A program made the position numbers and the translations under genes. Below are positions 41,523 through 55,420 of a stretch of DNA of 64,000 nt, piece by piece. The notes beneath the pieces are model-generated. The model worked only from the letters and a program-made list of their open reading frames with translations. It made no database searches and was not told the DNA's origin. Location of the stretch: the NCBI RefSeq assembly GCF_009827655.1, contig NZ_WTYV01000002.1:806657-870656 (forward strand), in the 5' to 3' direction. Source of the DNA: Alteraurantiacibacter buctensis (GTDB taxonomy: Bacteria > Pseudomonadota > Alphaproteobacteria > Sphingomonadales > Sphingomonadaceae). Within the stretch, counting starts at the first letter, position 1; each line of letters begins with the position of its first letter.

Positions 41523-43124
41523 TCACTGGTTCGCGCGGATCATGTCGGCCGCCTTTTCGCCGATCATCATGCAGGCGAGGTTGGGGTTGCCGCGCGGCAG
41601 GCTGGGCATCACCGAGGCATCGGCAATCCTCAGCCCGTCGATGCCGTGAACCCGCAGGCGGGCATCGACCACGGCCATGGCATCGTTGCCCATGCGGCAC
41701 GAGCAGCCCGGGTGCGCGCGGTGGGTGGCGGTGCGGCGGATGAAGGCCGTAATGTCGGCATCGCTGCGCACCGCCTCGCCCGGCAGGTTCTCGCGCGCGA
41801 TCAGCCGGGCCAGCGGCTCTTGCCGGTAGATCTCGCGCGTCAGCCGGACCGATTGCACCATGCCCTCCATATCTCCGGGGGCGGAAAACATGTTGAGGAA
41901 AATGCGCGGCGGGCTGGCCGGATCGGCATCGCGCAAGCGCACCCAACCGCGCGATTTCAGCGGCAGGTAGCCGGTGCGGACCGAGATGCGGCTCACCGGT
42001 TTGCGGAAGCCTGGCAGCCACAGCCGCGCATCGCCCGATAGCGGCAGGCACATCATCTGCACGTCTGGCCGATCCGCATCGGGGCGTAGGCGGGTGAAGA
42101 TATTGGCCAGGGTGCCGGTAAAGGCGAAGGGGCCGGTGCCGTTGGCAAACCAGCGCGCGGCGGCAAGGGCCGCGCGGTCCAGCCGCAGGTGGCGGGTGAG
42201 GCCTCCATCCTCCTTCAGGTCCCACTCGTTGATCACCACCGGATGATCGGCCAGGTCATTGCCCACGCCGGGCAGGGCATGGACCGGCTCCACGCCCGCC
42301 TCGCGCAGGTGATCGGGGTTGCCGATGCCACTCAGCATCAGGATATGCGGGCTGCCATAGGCCCCGGCGGAGAGCACGATTTCGCTGACCGCACGGGCCC
42401 GCTCGCTGCGGCCCTGGCGGACATAGTCGACAGCCACCGCGCGGGTGCCGTCCAGCACGATGCGGGTGACCAGCGCGCCGGTGACAACGGACAGGTTGGT
42501 CCGGCCCATCGCGGGTTGCAGATAGGCGCGGGCGGAACTGGCGCGGCGGCCGCCAGCCACGGTCGATTCCATGCGGCTGATGCCGTCCTGCTCCCGCCCG
42601 TTAGGGTCTTCGTTGACCGGAATGCCCGCCGCCAGTGCCGCGTCGCGGTGGGCGTCCCACAGCAGATCGTCCCCCACCATCCGCGTGATGCCAACCGGAC
42701 CGTGTCCGCCGTGCAGGTCGCTGGCCCCCCGCCAGTGGCTTTCCAGCTTCCGGAAATATGGGAGCACGTCCTCATAGCTCCACCCGGGCAGTTGCCCAGC
42801 GGCCCAGTCATCGAAATCGCGCCGGTTGCCGCGCACGGCGATCATCGCGTTGATAGATGAGGTTCCGCCCAGTGTGCGACCGCGCGGGATGCCCAGTGTT
42901 CGCCCATCCAGCGCCGGTTCGGGCTCGCTTGCGAATTGCCAGGTGCCGATCCTCCCCAGCGCCACGCGCGGGAAGGCCAGCGGCATCAGTTGCAGGGGAT
43001 GGCGGTTTGGCCCGCCCGCCTCCAGCAGCAAAACCCGACATGCCGGATCCTCGCTCAACCGCGCCGCCACCACGGCCCCGGACGAACCGGCACCGATCAC
43101 GATATAGTCGTAATCCCTCTCCAC
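41523..43124 (-). CDS. GMC family FAD-dependent oxidoreductase (choline-dehydrogenase-like)
   Basis: A 533-residue flavoprotein. The N-terminal YIVIGAGSSGAVVAARLSED is the FAD-binding GxGxxG fold with LLLEAGG. GMC signature 1 is RGRTLGGTSSINAMIAVRG, and signature 2 region is VLSAGAYGSPHILMLSGIG. The C-terminal catalytic block has HRAHPGCSCRMGNDAMAVVDARLRVHGIDGLRIADASVMP, with the second active-site residue in the downstream GNPNLACMMIGEKAADMI. The HPxxxCRMG segment reads HPGCSCRMG, with Gly-Cys where Val/Thr-Gly is common. No signal peptide. It probably oxidises an alcohol set free by the neighbouring hydrolases (inference). Confidence 0.93.
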   Translation of the reverse strand: MERDYDYIVIGAGSSGAVVAARLSEDPACRVLLLEAGGPNRHPLQLMPLAFPRVALGRIGTWQFASEPEPALDGRTLGIPRGRTLGGTSSINAMIAVRGNRRDFDDWAAGQLPGWSYEDVLPYFRKLESHWRGASDLHGGHGPVGITRMVGDDLLWDAHRDAALAAGIPVNEDPNGREQDGISRMESTVAGGRRASSARAYLQPAMGRTNLSVVTGALVTRIVLDGTRAVAVDYVRQGRSERARAVSEIVLSAGAYGSPHILMLSGIGNPDHLREAGVEPVHALPGVGNDLADHPVVINEWDLKEDGGLTRHLRLDRAALAAARWFANGTGPFAFTGTLANIFTRLRPDADRPDVQMMCLPLSGDARLWLPGFRKPVSRISVRTGYLPLKSRGWVRLRDADPASPPRIFLNMFSAPGDMEGMVQSVRLTREIYRQEPLARLIARENLPGEAVRSDADITAFIRRTATHRAHPGCSCRMGNDAMAVVDARLRVHGIDGLRIADASVMPSLPRGNPNLACMMIGEKAADMIRANQ

Positions 43125-43186
43125 GCGCGGAACATGGCAGGCGGACCGGCATCGTGTCCATCGCGATGCGGCCCTGAAAGCAGTAC

Positions 43187-43789
43187 TCAGCCTGTTTGCG
43201 GAGTAAACTGCGGTGCCGCTTCGGGATGGGACGCCAGGTAATCAGCGACTTGCTGGCGAAGGCGGCCGGACATTTGCCGGTTCAGTTCCTGGACCTGGCC
43301 GAAGTATTCGGAATTGGTTGCCGCAACGGCCGGATCGCCCACCAGCGATGTCGCGCTCGACAGGTAGCGACGGCCGCTTGGCGTGCGAGCAAAGGCATGG
43401 ATGTCCTGCAGCTCAGCCAGCGTGAAGCGATTGACATAGGCCACGGCGGTTGCGCCAAGCAGGTTGGGCAGGTGATCGTTGACCGTCGGCCGCAACATTT
43501 CGGGAATGTTTGCCATGTAGTTTTCGAGGATGGCGCGCAGGCCGGCATCCTCGATCGTCTCGAGCCTGATCGATGCGGCGAACTGGCTGACCATTTCCGC
43601 CATCATGTCCTGCATCATTTCCTCGCGCTTTTCAGGCGGGAACATGACGTCGATGATGGCGCGCGCCTCGGCCATCTCCTGTGGGTCGAGGCTGGCCGAT
43701 GCATCCCGCGCCGTGGCTGCCATGGCAAAAGCGGGCAGGGCGGCCAGAGCCAACCCTGCCGCCATCGGCAACAGGCGGGTGAAGAGCAT
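43187..43789 (-). CDS. DUF2059 family secreted protein
   Basis: A 200-residue protein with a signal peptide (about 1-24, ALPAFAMAATA) and a DUF2059 domain: helical MAEARAIIDVMFPPEKREEMMQDMMAEMVSQF at about 38-70, NHLPNLLGATAVAYVNRFTLAELQDIHAFARTPSGRRYLSS-type core at about 110-145, and a C-terminal helical tail. The chosen ATG at 43789 is the only one before a signal peptide. It follows rpoD by 5 bp on the same strand. Function unknown in the family. Confidence 0.85.
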   Translation of the reverse strand: MLFTRLLPMAAGLALAALPAFAMAATARDASASLDPQEMAEARAIIDVMFPPEKREEMMQDMMAEMVSQFAASIRLETIEDAGLRAILENYMANIPEMLRPTVNDHLPNLLGATAVAYVNRFTLAELQDIHAFARTPSGRRYLSSATSLVGDPAVAATNSEYFGQVQELNRQMSGRLRQQVADYLASHPEAAPQFTPQTG

Positions 43790-43794
43790 CGGTC

Positions 43795-45825
<2,031 letters not shown>

Positions 45826-45835
45826 CTTGTTTGTT

Positions 45836-47725
45836 TCATTCCGTTTCTGGAGCACCGGAAGCGTCTGCGCCGCCCCCTGCCATATTGTCCTGCCGTTCCG
45901 CCGCGGCGGCACGTTTGCGAGCCATTTGCCCGAGTCGCGACTCGATTTCCAGCTTTCGTTTGCGCAGCCGCTGCTGCTCGGCGAAAGCGCCTTCGGGATC
46001 GGTAGCAAAGCGGGCGGTGGCCGCAGCTATAGCCTCTTCCAGCTCGGGCCTTTCGACCAGCAGGGCAACAGCTTCGGCCAGGTCCTGTCGCGCGTCGTCC
46101 GGGTGGGCGCCTTCATCAAGGAAGGAGAAACGGGTTTTGCCCGGCGGCGGTGGCAGGATGCCTGGCGGCAATATGGGGGGCGGCGCGCCGGGGTCAAGGG
46201 CGTGGGCCATGTCGAGCAGCGCATCGACTGAGGGGGCCGTATCCGGCACGGCGGCGGCGAGGCGCATAAGGTGCTCGGCGTGGCGGTCGATCTGGTCCGG
46301 ATGGCGGGCCAGGCCGTTGAGCACTGCGGCGGTCAGCATGTCGCGGAAGGAACCTGTGGCAGCTTCCTTCAGCCGCGCCGTCATCTGCGGGCTTTGCGCC
46401 GGGGCGGGGGCGGGACCGCCGCGCTTGCCCGGTTGCCACTCGCGCTTGACGAATTCGCGTTTTGGAAAAGCGAAGGCCGAGAAGCGGTCCATCAGGTCGC
46501 GCCGATAGAGCGCCTTGATATCGGGGTGCTGGATGGCCTCGATATGGGCGTTGAGGCGTTCCTTCAGGCCCGCCTTGTCTTCCGGCGAGGCAAGGGGAAG
46601 GGCGGCCTGCTCGTGCTCCCACACCAGGTCCAGCATCGGCTTGGGACTGGCGAGCAGCGCTTCCATCGCCTTCGCGCCCTGCTTTTTTACCACATCGTCC
46701 GGGTCCTGCCCTGCGGGGAGCTGGACGATCTGCAAGGAATGGCCAGGGCGCAGCAGGGGCAGGGCGCGGGCGACCGCTTTCATCGCCGCGCGCTGGCCGG
46801 CGGCATCGCCATCGAAGCACAGCACCGGCTTGTCGGCCATGCGCCACAGCAACTCGGTCTGTTGCTCGGTCAGCGCTGTGCCCATCGGGGCCACCACGTC
46901 CTCGATCCCCGCAGCTGCCAGGGCGATCACGTCCATGTAGCCTTCCACCACCACCACCCGGTTGGTGCGGCGCGAGGCAGGACCGGCGCGGTGCAGGTTG
47001 TAGAGGGTGCGGCCCTTGTCAAACAGCGGGGTGTCCGGGCTGTTGAGATACTTGGCCACGCCATCACGGCTTTCCAACACGCGGCCACCGAAGGCGATCA
47101 CCCGTTCGCGCGCATCGTGGATCGGCAGCATCAGGCGGCCACGAAAGCGGTCGTACGGCGCCTTGTCGTCCACCTTGATCAGCAGGCCGGCTTCCACCAG
47201 CATCGGCTCCTCGAACCGGGCGAGGGCGGTTTTCAGCGCGGTGCGGTCATCGGGCGCGAAGCCGAAGCCGAAGCGTTCGATGGTGCGCTGGTTGAAGCCG
47301 CGCTGCTTCAGGTAGGCGCGCGCTGCCGCACCCGCAGGCGTTGCCAACTGCGCCACGAACCACTGCTGCGCCGCTTCCATCACATCGTGCAGCCCGGCGC
47401 GCTGCTGGGCGACTTCCGCCGCGCGCGGATCGGCGCGGGGGACTTCCATCCCCGCCTGCGCCGCCAGTTCCTTCACCGCATCCATGAAGGTCAGGCCGCG
47501 CTGGTCGGTCATCCAGCGGATCACGTCCCCGTGGGCCTGGCAGCCGAAGCAGTGGTAGAAGCCCTTCTGGTCGTTGACGTAGAAGCTGGGGCTCTTCTCG
47601 TTGTGGAACGGGCAGCAGGCCTTCCACTCACGCCCCGCCCGGATGAGCTTGGTAGTTCGCATGATCACGCTCGAAAGCGTGATGCGCGAGCGCAGTTCAT
47701 CCAGCCATTGGGGTGAGAGGGCCAT
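45836..47725 (-). CDS. dnaG: DNA primase DnaG
   Basis: A 629-residue primase. The zinc-binding N-terminus has [31 protein letters not shown], with Cys, His, Cys and Cys ligands. Then comes the catalytic core ([36 protein letters not shown]) and the TOPRIM segment [29 protein letters not shown] and [19 protein letters not shown]. The C-terminal third is the DnaB-interacting helicase-binding domain. It makes primers for Okazaki fragments. Gene order yqeY-dnaG-rpoD. Confidence 0.98.
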   Translation of the reverse strand: MALSPQWLDELRSRITLSSVIMRTTKLIRAGREWKACCPFHNEKSPSFYVNDQKGFYHCFGCQAHGDVIRWMTDQRGLTFMDAVKELAAQAGMEVPRADPRAAEVAQQRAGLHDVMEAAQQWFVAQLATPAGAAARAYLKQRGFNQRTIERFGFGFAPDDRTALKTALARFEEPMLVEAGLLIKVDDKAPYDRFRGRLMLPIHDARERVIAFGGRVLESRDGVAKYLNSPDTPLFDKGRTLYNLHRAGPASRRTNRVVVVEGYMDVIALAAAGIEDVVAPMGTALTEQQTELLWRMADKPVLCFDGDAAGQRAAMKAVARALPLLRPGHSLQIVQLPAGQDPDDVVKKQGAKAMEALLASPKPMLDLVWEHEQAALPLASPEDKAGLKERLNAHIEAIQHPDIKALYRRDLMDRFSAFAFPKREFVKREWQPGKRGGPAPAPAQSPQMTARLKEAATGSFRDMLTAAVLNGLARHPDQIDRHAEHLMRLAAAVPDTAPSVDALLDMAHALDPGAPPPILPPGILPPPPGKTRFSFLDEGAHPDDARQDLAEAVALLVERPELEEAIAAATARFATDPEGAFAEQQRLRKRKLEIESRLGQMARKRAAAAERQDNMAGGGADASGAPETE

Positions 47726-47765
47726 GCGCGACCCTATCCGTTCGGATCGAGCGAAGTCGAGAGAT

Positions 47766-48218
47766 TTAGGCCAAAGCCGCCTTCACCAGCCCGCTGGCGA
47801 TGCTCATGTCTAGCTGGCTGCCGTGGCGGGCCTTCAGTTCGGCCATCACCTTGCCCATGTCCTTGATGGACGACGCGCCGATTTCGGTCTTGATCGCCTC
47901 GATCGCGGCCACGGTGGCGGCCTGGTCCATGGTCTGCGGCAGGAATTCCTCGATCACCGCCAGCTCGGCCTTTTCCTGGTCGGCCAGTTCCTGCCGGCCG
48001 CCCTGTTCGTACAGCGCAACCGATTCGCGGCGCTGCTTGGCCATCTTGCGCAGCACGTCCACCACCAGGTCGTCGTCGTTGTCCGGGGCCTTGCCGGTGC
48101 GCAGCTCGATATCGCGGTCCTTGATCTTCGCGCCGATCAGGCGCAGCGCGGCGGTGCGGCCCTTGTCGCCGGCCTTCATGGCGGAGACGGTTTCGGTCTT
48201 GATGGTATCGCGCAGCAT
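47766..48218 (-). CDS. GatB/YqeY domain-containing protein
   Basis: A 150-residue YqeY-like helical protein: MLRDTIKTETVSAMKAGDKGRTAALRLIGAKIK (start), DDDLVVDVLRKMAKQRRESVALYEQGGRQELADQEKAELAVIEEFLPQTM, and IGASSIKDMGKVMAELKAR at the end. The family resembles the tRNA-binding tail of GatB, but its role is unclear; a tRNA-amidation link is speculative. It heads the unit yqeY-dnaG-rpoD (gap 40 bp to dnaG) and is divergent from carA. Confidence 0.93.
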   Translation of the reverse strand: MLRDTIKTETVSAMKAGDKGRTAALRLIGAKIKDRDIELRTGKAPDNDDDLVVDVLRKMAKQRRESVALYEQGGRQELADQEKAELAVIEEFLPQTMDQAATVAAIEAIKTEIGASSIKDMGKVMAELKARHGSQLDMSIASGLVKAALA

Positions 48219-48286
48219 GGTCTGGTACTTTCGGTGGATAGATCGGTGGCACGCGCAATTAGCGCGATATTTCGCACTTGCACAGG

Positions 48287-48315
48287 TTGACGTGAAGGGT
48301 CCGCGTCTCTAGCGG
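48287..48315 (+). promoter_or_regulatory. Putative carA promoter
   Basis: TTGACG (48287-48292), a 17-bp spacer and TAGCGG (48310-48315), about 50 bp before the carA ATG. The -35 is close to consensus and the -10 is weak. The only other gene in the gap is the divergent yqeY. Confidence 0.3.
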
Positions 48316-48364
48316 CTGGGACTTAGCACGCATCGCTGGAAACCCTTGTAACGGAGCGCCCCCC

Positions 48365-49546
48365 ATGGCCGACACCGCCTCTACGTCTGCGCAACCAAAA
48401 GGCGCGACGGGAGTCCTCGTACTCGCCGACGGAACGATTGTCTGGGGCAAGGGCTTTGGCGCCACCGGCTCCGCCGTGGGCGAGGTGTGCTTCAACACCG
48501 CGATGACCGGCTACCAGGAGGTGATGACCGATCCCTCCTACGCCGCGCAGATCGTCACCTTCACCTTCCCGCACATCGGCAACGTGGGCACCAATGCCGA
48601 GGACGTGGAAAGCGCGGTGGAAGGCGCGGTGGGCTGCGTTGTGCGCGAGGAAGTGACCCGGCAGTCCAACTTCCGGGCCGAGCGTGAATACGTGGAATGG
48701 ATGAAGGACAACGGGAAGATCGGCCTTTCCGGCATCGACACCCGCGCGCTGACCCGCCGCATCCGCCAGTCCGGCGCCCCCAACGCGGTGATCGCGCATG
48801 AGCCTTCGGGCAAGTTCGATCTCGACGCGCTGCTGCAGCGGGCGATGGAATGGCCGGGGCTGGAAGGCATGGACCTGGCCCAGCGCGTGACCCGCACCAA
48901 GCACCACAATTGGGAAGGCGGCTCGTGGAAGCTGGGCCACGGCTATGGCCGCGCGGCTTTCGACGCCCGCCCGCACGTGGTGGCGATCGACTATGGCGCC
49001 AAGGACAACATCTTCCGCAACCTGGTGAAGGCGGGGGCGAAGGTGACGGTGGTGCCGGCCAGGACATCGCTGGAGGAAATCCTGGCGCTGAAGCCCGATG
49101 GCGTGTTCCTGTCCAACGGCCCCGGCGATCCGGCGGCCACGGGCGAATATGCCGTGCCGGTGATCAAGGCGCTGCTGGACATGGACATGCCGCTGTTCGG
49201 CATCTGCCTGGGCCACCAGATGCTGGCGCTGGCGGCGGGCGGCAAGACCACCAAGATGCACCAGGGCCACCGCGGCGCGAACCACCCGGTCCAGCGCGTG
49301 GGCGGCAACTGGGGCGCAACCGAGGGGCTGGTGGAGATCACCAGCATGAACCACGGCTTCGCGGTGGATGCGGCGACTTTGCCGGACAACGTGATCGAGA
49401 CGCACCGCTCGCTGTTCGATGGCAGCAACTGCGGCATTTCGATCAGCGGCAGGAAGGCCTTCGGGGTGCAGTACCACCCGGAAGCCAGCCCGGGGCCGCA
49501 GGACAGCTTCTACTTGTTTGAAAAGTTTGTGGGGATGTTGGGGTGA
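48365..49546 (+). CDS. carA: Carbamoyl-phosphate synthase small subunit
   Basis: A 393-residue glutaminase subunit. The N-terminal CPSase_sm domain (about 15-150) has FNTAMTGYQEVMTDPSYA, VDTRALT-type GIDTRALTRRIR and later a class I amidotransferase domain. That domain has the catalytic Cys in LFGICLGHQMLALAAGGKT, SNGPGDP, and the His-Glu in VQYHPEASPGP. It feeds ammonia to CarB for arginine and pyrimidine synthesis. Its stop overlaps a GTG of the next ORF, and carB is 386 bp further on, an unusual split. Confidence 0.98.
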   Translation: MADTASTSAQPKGATGVLVLADGTIVWGKGFGATGSAVGEVCFNTAMTGYQEVMTDPSYAAQIVTFTFPHIGNVGTNAEDVESAVEGAVGCVVREEVTRQSNFRAEREYVEWMKDNGKIGLSGIDTRALTRRIRQSGAPNAVIAHEPSGKFDLDALLQRAMEWPGLEGMDLAQRVTRTKHHNWEGGSWKLGHGYGRAAFDARPHVVAIDYGAKDNIFRNLVKAGAKVTVVPARTSLEEILALKPDGVFLSNGPGDPAATGEYAVPVIKALLDMDMPLFGICLGHQMLALAAGGKTTKMHQGHRGANHPVQRVGGNWGATEGLVEITSMNHGFAVDAATLPDNVIETHRSLFDGSNCGISISGRKAFGVQYHPEASPGPQDSFYLFEKFVGMLG

Positions 49547-49551
49547 GCGCG

Positions 49552-49932
49552 ATGGATTATCAGCACTTTCGCGACACTTTGATCGTCGCGATTGCTGATG
49601 CTCAATCGGATGAGCGAGTCAGGCCGGTGGTCCTTTACACATTGTGCAAGAGCCTAGGACTCGCAGAGCATCACTCTTGGATAAATTCATTACCCGCAGA
49701 TCTTGAAAGTCTAGGATATGGGAAAAACTGCTCAACTCTTTCAGATCCGAAATTTTTGATCAACGGCGCCGGACTTTCGCGAGCCGTTGAAATTCGGAAG
49801 GCTAGACGACCGTTGACTATCAGGGAGCGCATTAGCTCACTTCCCCTTGGCAAAGGCGCTTGGGACATTTTCAAGATTGGCCTCGGTGTAATCCTGGGCA
49901 TCCTCGCAACGAAATATTTTGGACAGGCATAA
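49552..49932 (+). CDS. Orphan ORF between carA and carB, unknown function
   Basis: A 126-residue protein (ATG 49552; GTG 49543 would add three residues) with no family I recognise. The base composition differs clearly from its surroundings: two sampled lines are about 55% and 37% G+C against about 66% nearby, and it uses ATA, AAA, AGA and AGT codons that are rare here. The N-terminal about 100 residues are soluble and helical (DYQHFRDTLIVAIADAQSDE; VVLYTLCKSLGL). A single hydrophobic stretch (FKIGLGVILGILATKYF) lies at the very C-terminus, giving a tail-anchored look. Low composition suggests acquisition by transfer; it stops right at the carB ATG. Confidence 0.7.
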   Translation: MDYQHFRDTLIVAIADAQSDERVRPVVLYTLCKSLGLAEHHSWINSLPADLESLGYGKNCSTLSDPKFLINGAGLSRAVEIRKARRPLTIRERISSLPLGKGAWDIFKIGLGVILGILATKYFGQA

Positions 49933-53259
<3,327 letters not shown>

Positions 53260-53360
53260 ACCGATTTCGCTCCCCCGACATCGACAGGCGCCACAAGCCA
53301 CCGCACAGCGCGGGGGCGCGGCGTTTCTGACAAGGTGGCCGGGTCAAGACAGGGAATGCT

Positions 53361-53828
53361 ATGGAACGAGTGCCCATGCTGGCGGAAGGCTATGAAAAGC
53401 TGACTGCCGATCTGAATGCCCTGCGCAAGGAACGCCCCAAGATCGTCGACGCGATCGAGGAAGCGCGCGCGCATGGCGACCTGTCCGAAAATGCCGAGTA
53501 CCACGCCGCCAAGGAACGCCAGGGCCAGGTGGAAGCGCAGATTGCCGAGCTGGAAGACAAGGTCAGCCGCGCGCAGATCATCGATCCCACCACGCTTTCG
53601 GGCGACCGGGTGGTGTTCGGCGCCACGGTGACCGTGCTGGACGAGGACGACAAGGAGCACCGCTACCAGATCGTCGGCCAGGCCGAGAGCGACGCCAAGA
53701 ACGGCCGCATCTCGTATGACAGCCCGCTGGGCCGTGCCCTGATCGGCCGCTCGCTGGGTGATGAGGTTGAGGTTACCGTGCCTTCTGGCGACCGGTCCTA
53801 CCTGATCGAGAAGGTCGAGTTCATCTGA
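53361..53828 (+). CDS. greA: Transcription elongation factor GreA
   Basis: A 155-residue GreA. The N-terminal coiled coil has [49 protein letters not shown], whose acidic tip (DLSENAEY) stimulates transcript cleavage by the backtracked polymerase. The C-terminal FKBP-like domain has [39 protein letters not shown] and the ending IEKVEFI. The start is the ATG at 53361 with GGG upstream; the family core begins at VPMLAEGY. It follows carB by 101 bp, a common neighbour. Confidence 0.97.
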   Translation: MERVPMLAEGYEKLTADLNALRKERPKIVDAIEEARAHGDLSENAEYHAAKERQGQVEAQIAELEDKVSRAQIIDPTTLSGDRVVFGATVTVLDEDDKEHRYQIVGQAESDAKNGRISYDSPLGRALIGRSLGDEVEVTVPSGDRSYLIEKVEFI

Positions 53829-53835
53829 GTTTCCG

Positions 53836-53865
53836 GCAGCCGCCGGGTAATCCCGCCGGCTGCCC
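53836..53865. terminator. Bidirectional hairpin between greA and DUF4170 gene
   Basis: An imperfect long stem GGCAGCCG/CGGCTGCC with four more inner pairs across one mismatch, located between the two convergent stops (8 bp each side). There is no T-tract on either strand, so it may be a Rho-aided or weak terminator. Confidence 0.45.
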
Positions 53866-53873
53866 CGGAACCC

Positions 53874-54101
53874 TCAGTTGCCGGCCAGTGACGGCTCCAG
53901 CAGCTTGTGCAGGTGCACGATCACGTATTTCATTTCGGCATCGTCCACCGTGCGCTGGGCCCAGCCGCGCCAGGCCTCCTCGGCCTCGGCATAGCTGGCG
54001 TAGAAGCCTACGACGTGGATATCCTTCAGGTCCTGGAATTCGACACCAGTGGTGTCGACCACCTTGCCGCCCATGACGAGGTGGAGGAGTTGCTGGGCCA
54101 T
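53874..54101 (-). CDS. DUF4170 domain protein
   Basis: A 75-residue soluble protein. MAQQLLHLVMGGKVVDTTGVEFQDLKDIHVVGFYASYAEAEEAWRGWAQRTVDDAEMKYVIVHLHKLLEP covers the whole DUF4170 fold, seen in alphaproteobacteria. Function unknown. The ATG at 54101 is the family start; upstream codons in frame do not match. It converges with greA and is the first minus-strand gene past it. Confidence 0.88.
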   Translation of the reverse strand: MAQQLLHLVMGGKVVDTTGVEFQDLKDIHVVGFYASYAEAEEAWRGWAQRTVDDAEMKYVIVHLHKLLEPSLAGN

Positions 54102-54189
54102 CGATATTCCCTTCTTGGCTGCACCGGTTTCTTCCGCAAATTGCTGAAACCGCCACCCGCTGCAAGTGCGAAAAGGGCGTAGCGGGCAA

Positions 54190-54627
54190 TCAGCCGCGGG
54201 TAAAACTGCGCGTGATGGCGCGGCCGATCTGGCGCGCGGCATCCCGGGTGCTGTCAGCCGCTTCGTCCAGCTTCTCGGCTCCGGCCTTGCGCGCCGTGGC
54301 CGTGGTCTCCAGCACCTGGCTGAGGAGCGAGGCGGCCACTTCGCTGCCCACGGCGGCGAGGCCGGCGGCCCGTTCCCCGGCATAGCGGCCGGCGCGGCGG
54401 GTGGGCGAGTTCTTGAACAGGGCGCTGATCAGCACGCCCAGCGCCAGGCCGCCGGCCACCGTGGCCACCGGATGCTGCTTGGCAAAATCGGCCACCTCGT
54501 CACGGGCGACGGCGGCCTTTTCACCGATGGTCTTCATCAGGCTGTTGGCGCGCTCGGCCTGTCGTTCCTGCGCGGCGGCGATGCGGTCCTTGATTTCCTG
54601 GCGCTTGTCGGCGGTGGTCTCTTCCAT
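54190..54627 (-). CDS. DUF883-like membrane protein (putative)
   Basis: A 145-residue protein. The N-terminal half is helical and charged, with coiled-coil character (KRQEIKDRIAAAQERQAERANSLMK), followed by one short membrane helix (about 52-70: HPVATVAGGLALGVLISALF) and a Lys/Arg-rich end (KNSPTRRAGR). The C-terminal part has another helical Ala/Thr-rich stretch. It resembles DUF883 (ElaB/YqjD) proteins, which anchor stationary-phase ribosomes to the membrane, but only in style. Codirectional with the three genes upstream; the next ends 2 bp before it starts. Confidence 0.65.
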   Translation of the reverse strand: MEETTADKRQEIKDRIAAAQERQAERANSLMKTIGEKAAVARDEVADFAKQHPVATVAGGLALGVLISALFKNSPTRRAGRYAGERAAGLAAVGSEVAASLLSQVLETTATARKAGAEKLDEAADSTRDAARQIGRAITRSFTRG

Positions 54628-54629
54628 GG

Positions 54630-55004
54630 TCAGGTTTCCTGTTCTGTTCGAATTGCTGTTTCGTCCGCGCCGTCTTCGTCCGCCCCGTCGGTCTCGTCGT
54701 CGCCGGTCAGCCCGTCGATCATGCCCTGCACCAGGTCGCCCAGCCGGTCGCGGAACAGGAAGGCGGCCAGGCCCAGCGCGGCCACGGCCACGCCGCCGGA
54801 CAGCTTGCCCTTGTTGTCGTGCACGAATTCGGCGGCACCATCGGCCACGGTGTGGGCATAATCGCTTGCGGTGGCAATCACGTGGTTGGCAAAGCCGGGC
54901 TCTCCGGCACCGGCCTTGAACCAGGCGACCTGCGCCCTGACAACGCCGCGCGCTTCATCACGCATGGCGCGGTCTTCTATCAGGCGGCGTTTCATCGGCG
55001 ACAT
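54630..55004 (-). CDS. Hypothetical protein with one membrane segment
   Basis: A 124-residue protein that I do not recognise. The soluble part (1-64) is helical and includes AMRDEARGVVRAQVAWFKAGAGEPG. A membrane segment at about 67-88 (KLSGGVAVAALGLAAFLFRDRL) is followed by a short acidic tail (DDETDGADEDGADE). The chain of minus-strand genes runs with gaps of 2 and 5 bp around it, so it belongs to one operon with the holin-like and DUF883-like genes. Confidence 0.7.
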   Translation of the reverse strand: MSPMKRRLIEDRAMRDEARGVVRAQVAWFKAGAGEPGFANHVIATASDYAHTVADGAAEFVHDNKGKLSGGVAVAALGLAAFLFRDRLGDLVQGMIDGLTGDDETDGADEDGADETAIRTEQET

Positions 55005-55009
55005 TGGCT

Positions 55010-55414
55010 CTACTCTTCGCTTTCCCTGATCGCGCCGGCTGCATCGCGCCAGCGGCCTGCGGCGGAACGGGTGATTAGCAGTGCCACCAGCAACAGGGCG
55101 GCGGTGACCAGCAGGGTCGATCCCAAGGCACCCAAAAGGGGCATCAGAGAAATGATCAGCCCCACCGTCAGGCCTATCAGGGCCACCAGCGCCAGCACTG
55201 CCGCCACGACCAAAAGTGCGATGGCCTGCTTCAGCGAGGCAGCGACAAATCCGGCCCGGGTCTTCTGATAGGCTACTTCGGCATCGAACCAGATGCGCGC
55301 GTCGACCAGCAGGTCTTCCACATCACCCAGCAGCGAGCGGCGCGCCGCCTCGCTCTCATCCGTCACCGGCGCCGCGTCGGGCGCCGGTGCGGCACTATGC
55401 TGTTCCCCCGTCAA
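55010..55414 (-). CDS. Holin-superfamily-like membrane protein (Phage_holin_3_6/DUF1469-like)
   Basis: A 134-residue protein with two adjacent hydrophobic segments at about 64-86 and 92-115 (AIALLVVAAVLALVALIGL; LPLLGALGSTLLVTAALLL), after a charged helical N-terminus (LLGDVEDLLVDARIWFDAEVAYQKTRAG). This is the layout of the DUF1469 'putative Actinobacterial holin-X' family, which is chromosomal, not phage-derived. The start is TTG 55414, weak (no SD), 6 bp behind the DUF883-like stop. Role unknown; inferred envelope-stress. Confidence 0.75.
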   Translation of the reverse strand: MTGEQHSAAPAPDAAPVTDESEAARRSLLGDVEDLLVDARIWFDAEVAYQKTRAGFVAASLKQAIALLVVAAVLALVALIGLTVGLIISLMPLLGALGSTLLVTAALLLVALLITRSAAGRWRDAAGAIRESEE

Positions 55415-55420
55415 GGGGGC

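Noticed and set aside
55010..55414. 'Holin' name suggesting a prophage remnant
   Set aside because: The protein matches the chromosomal DUF1469 type. No integrase, capsid, terminase or att-like repeats are nearby.
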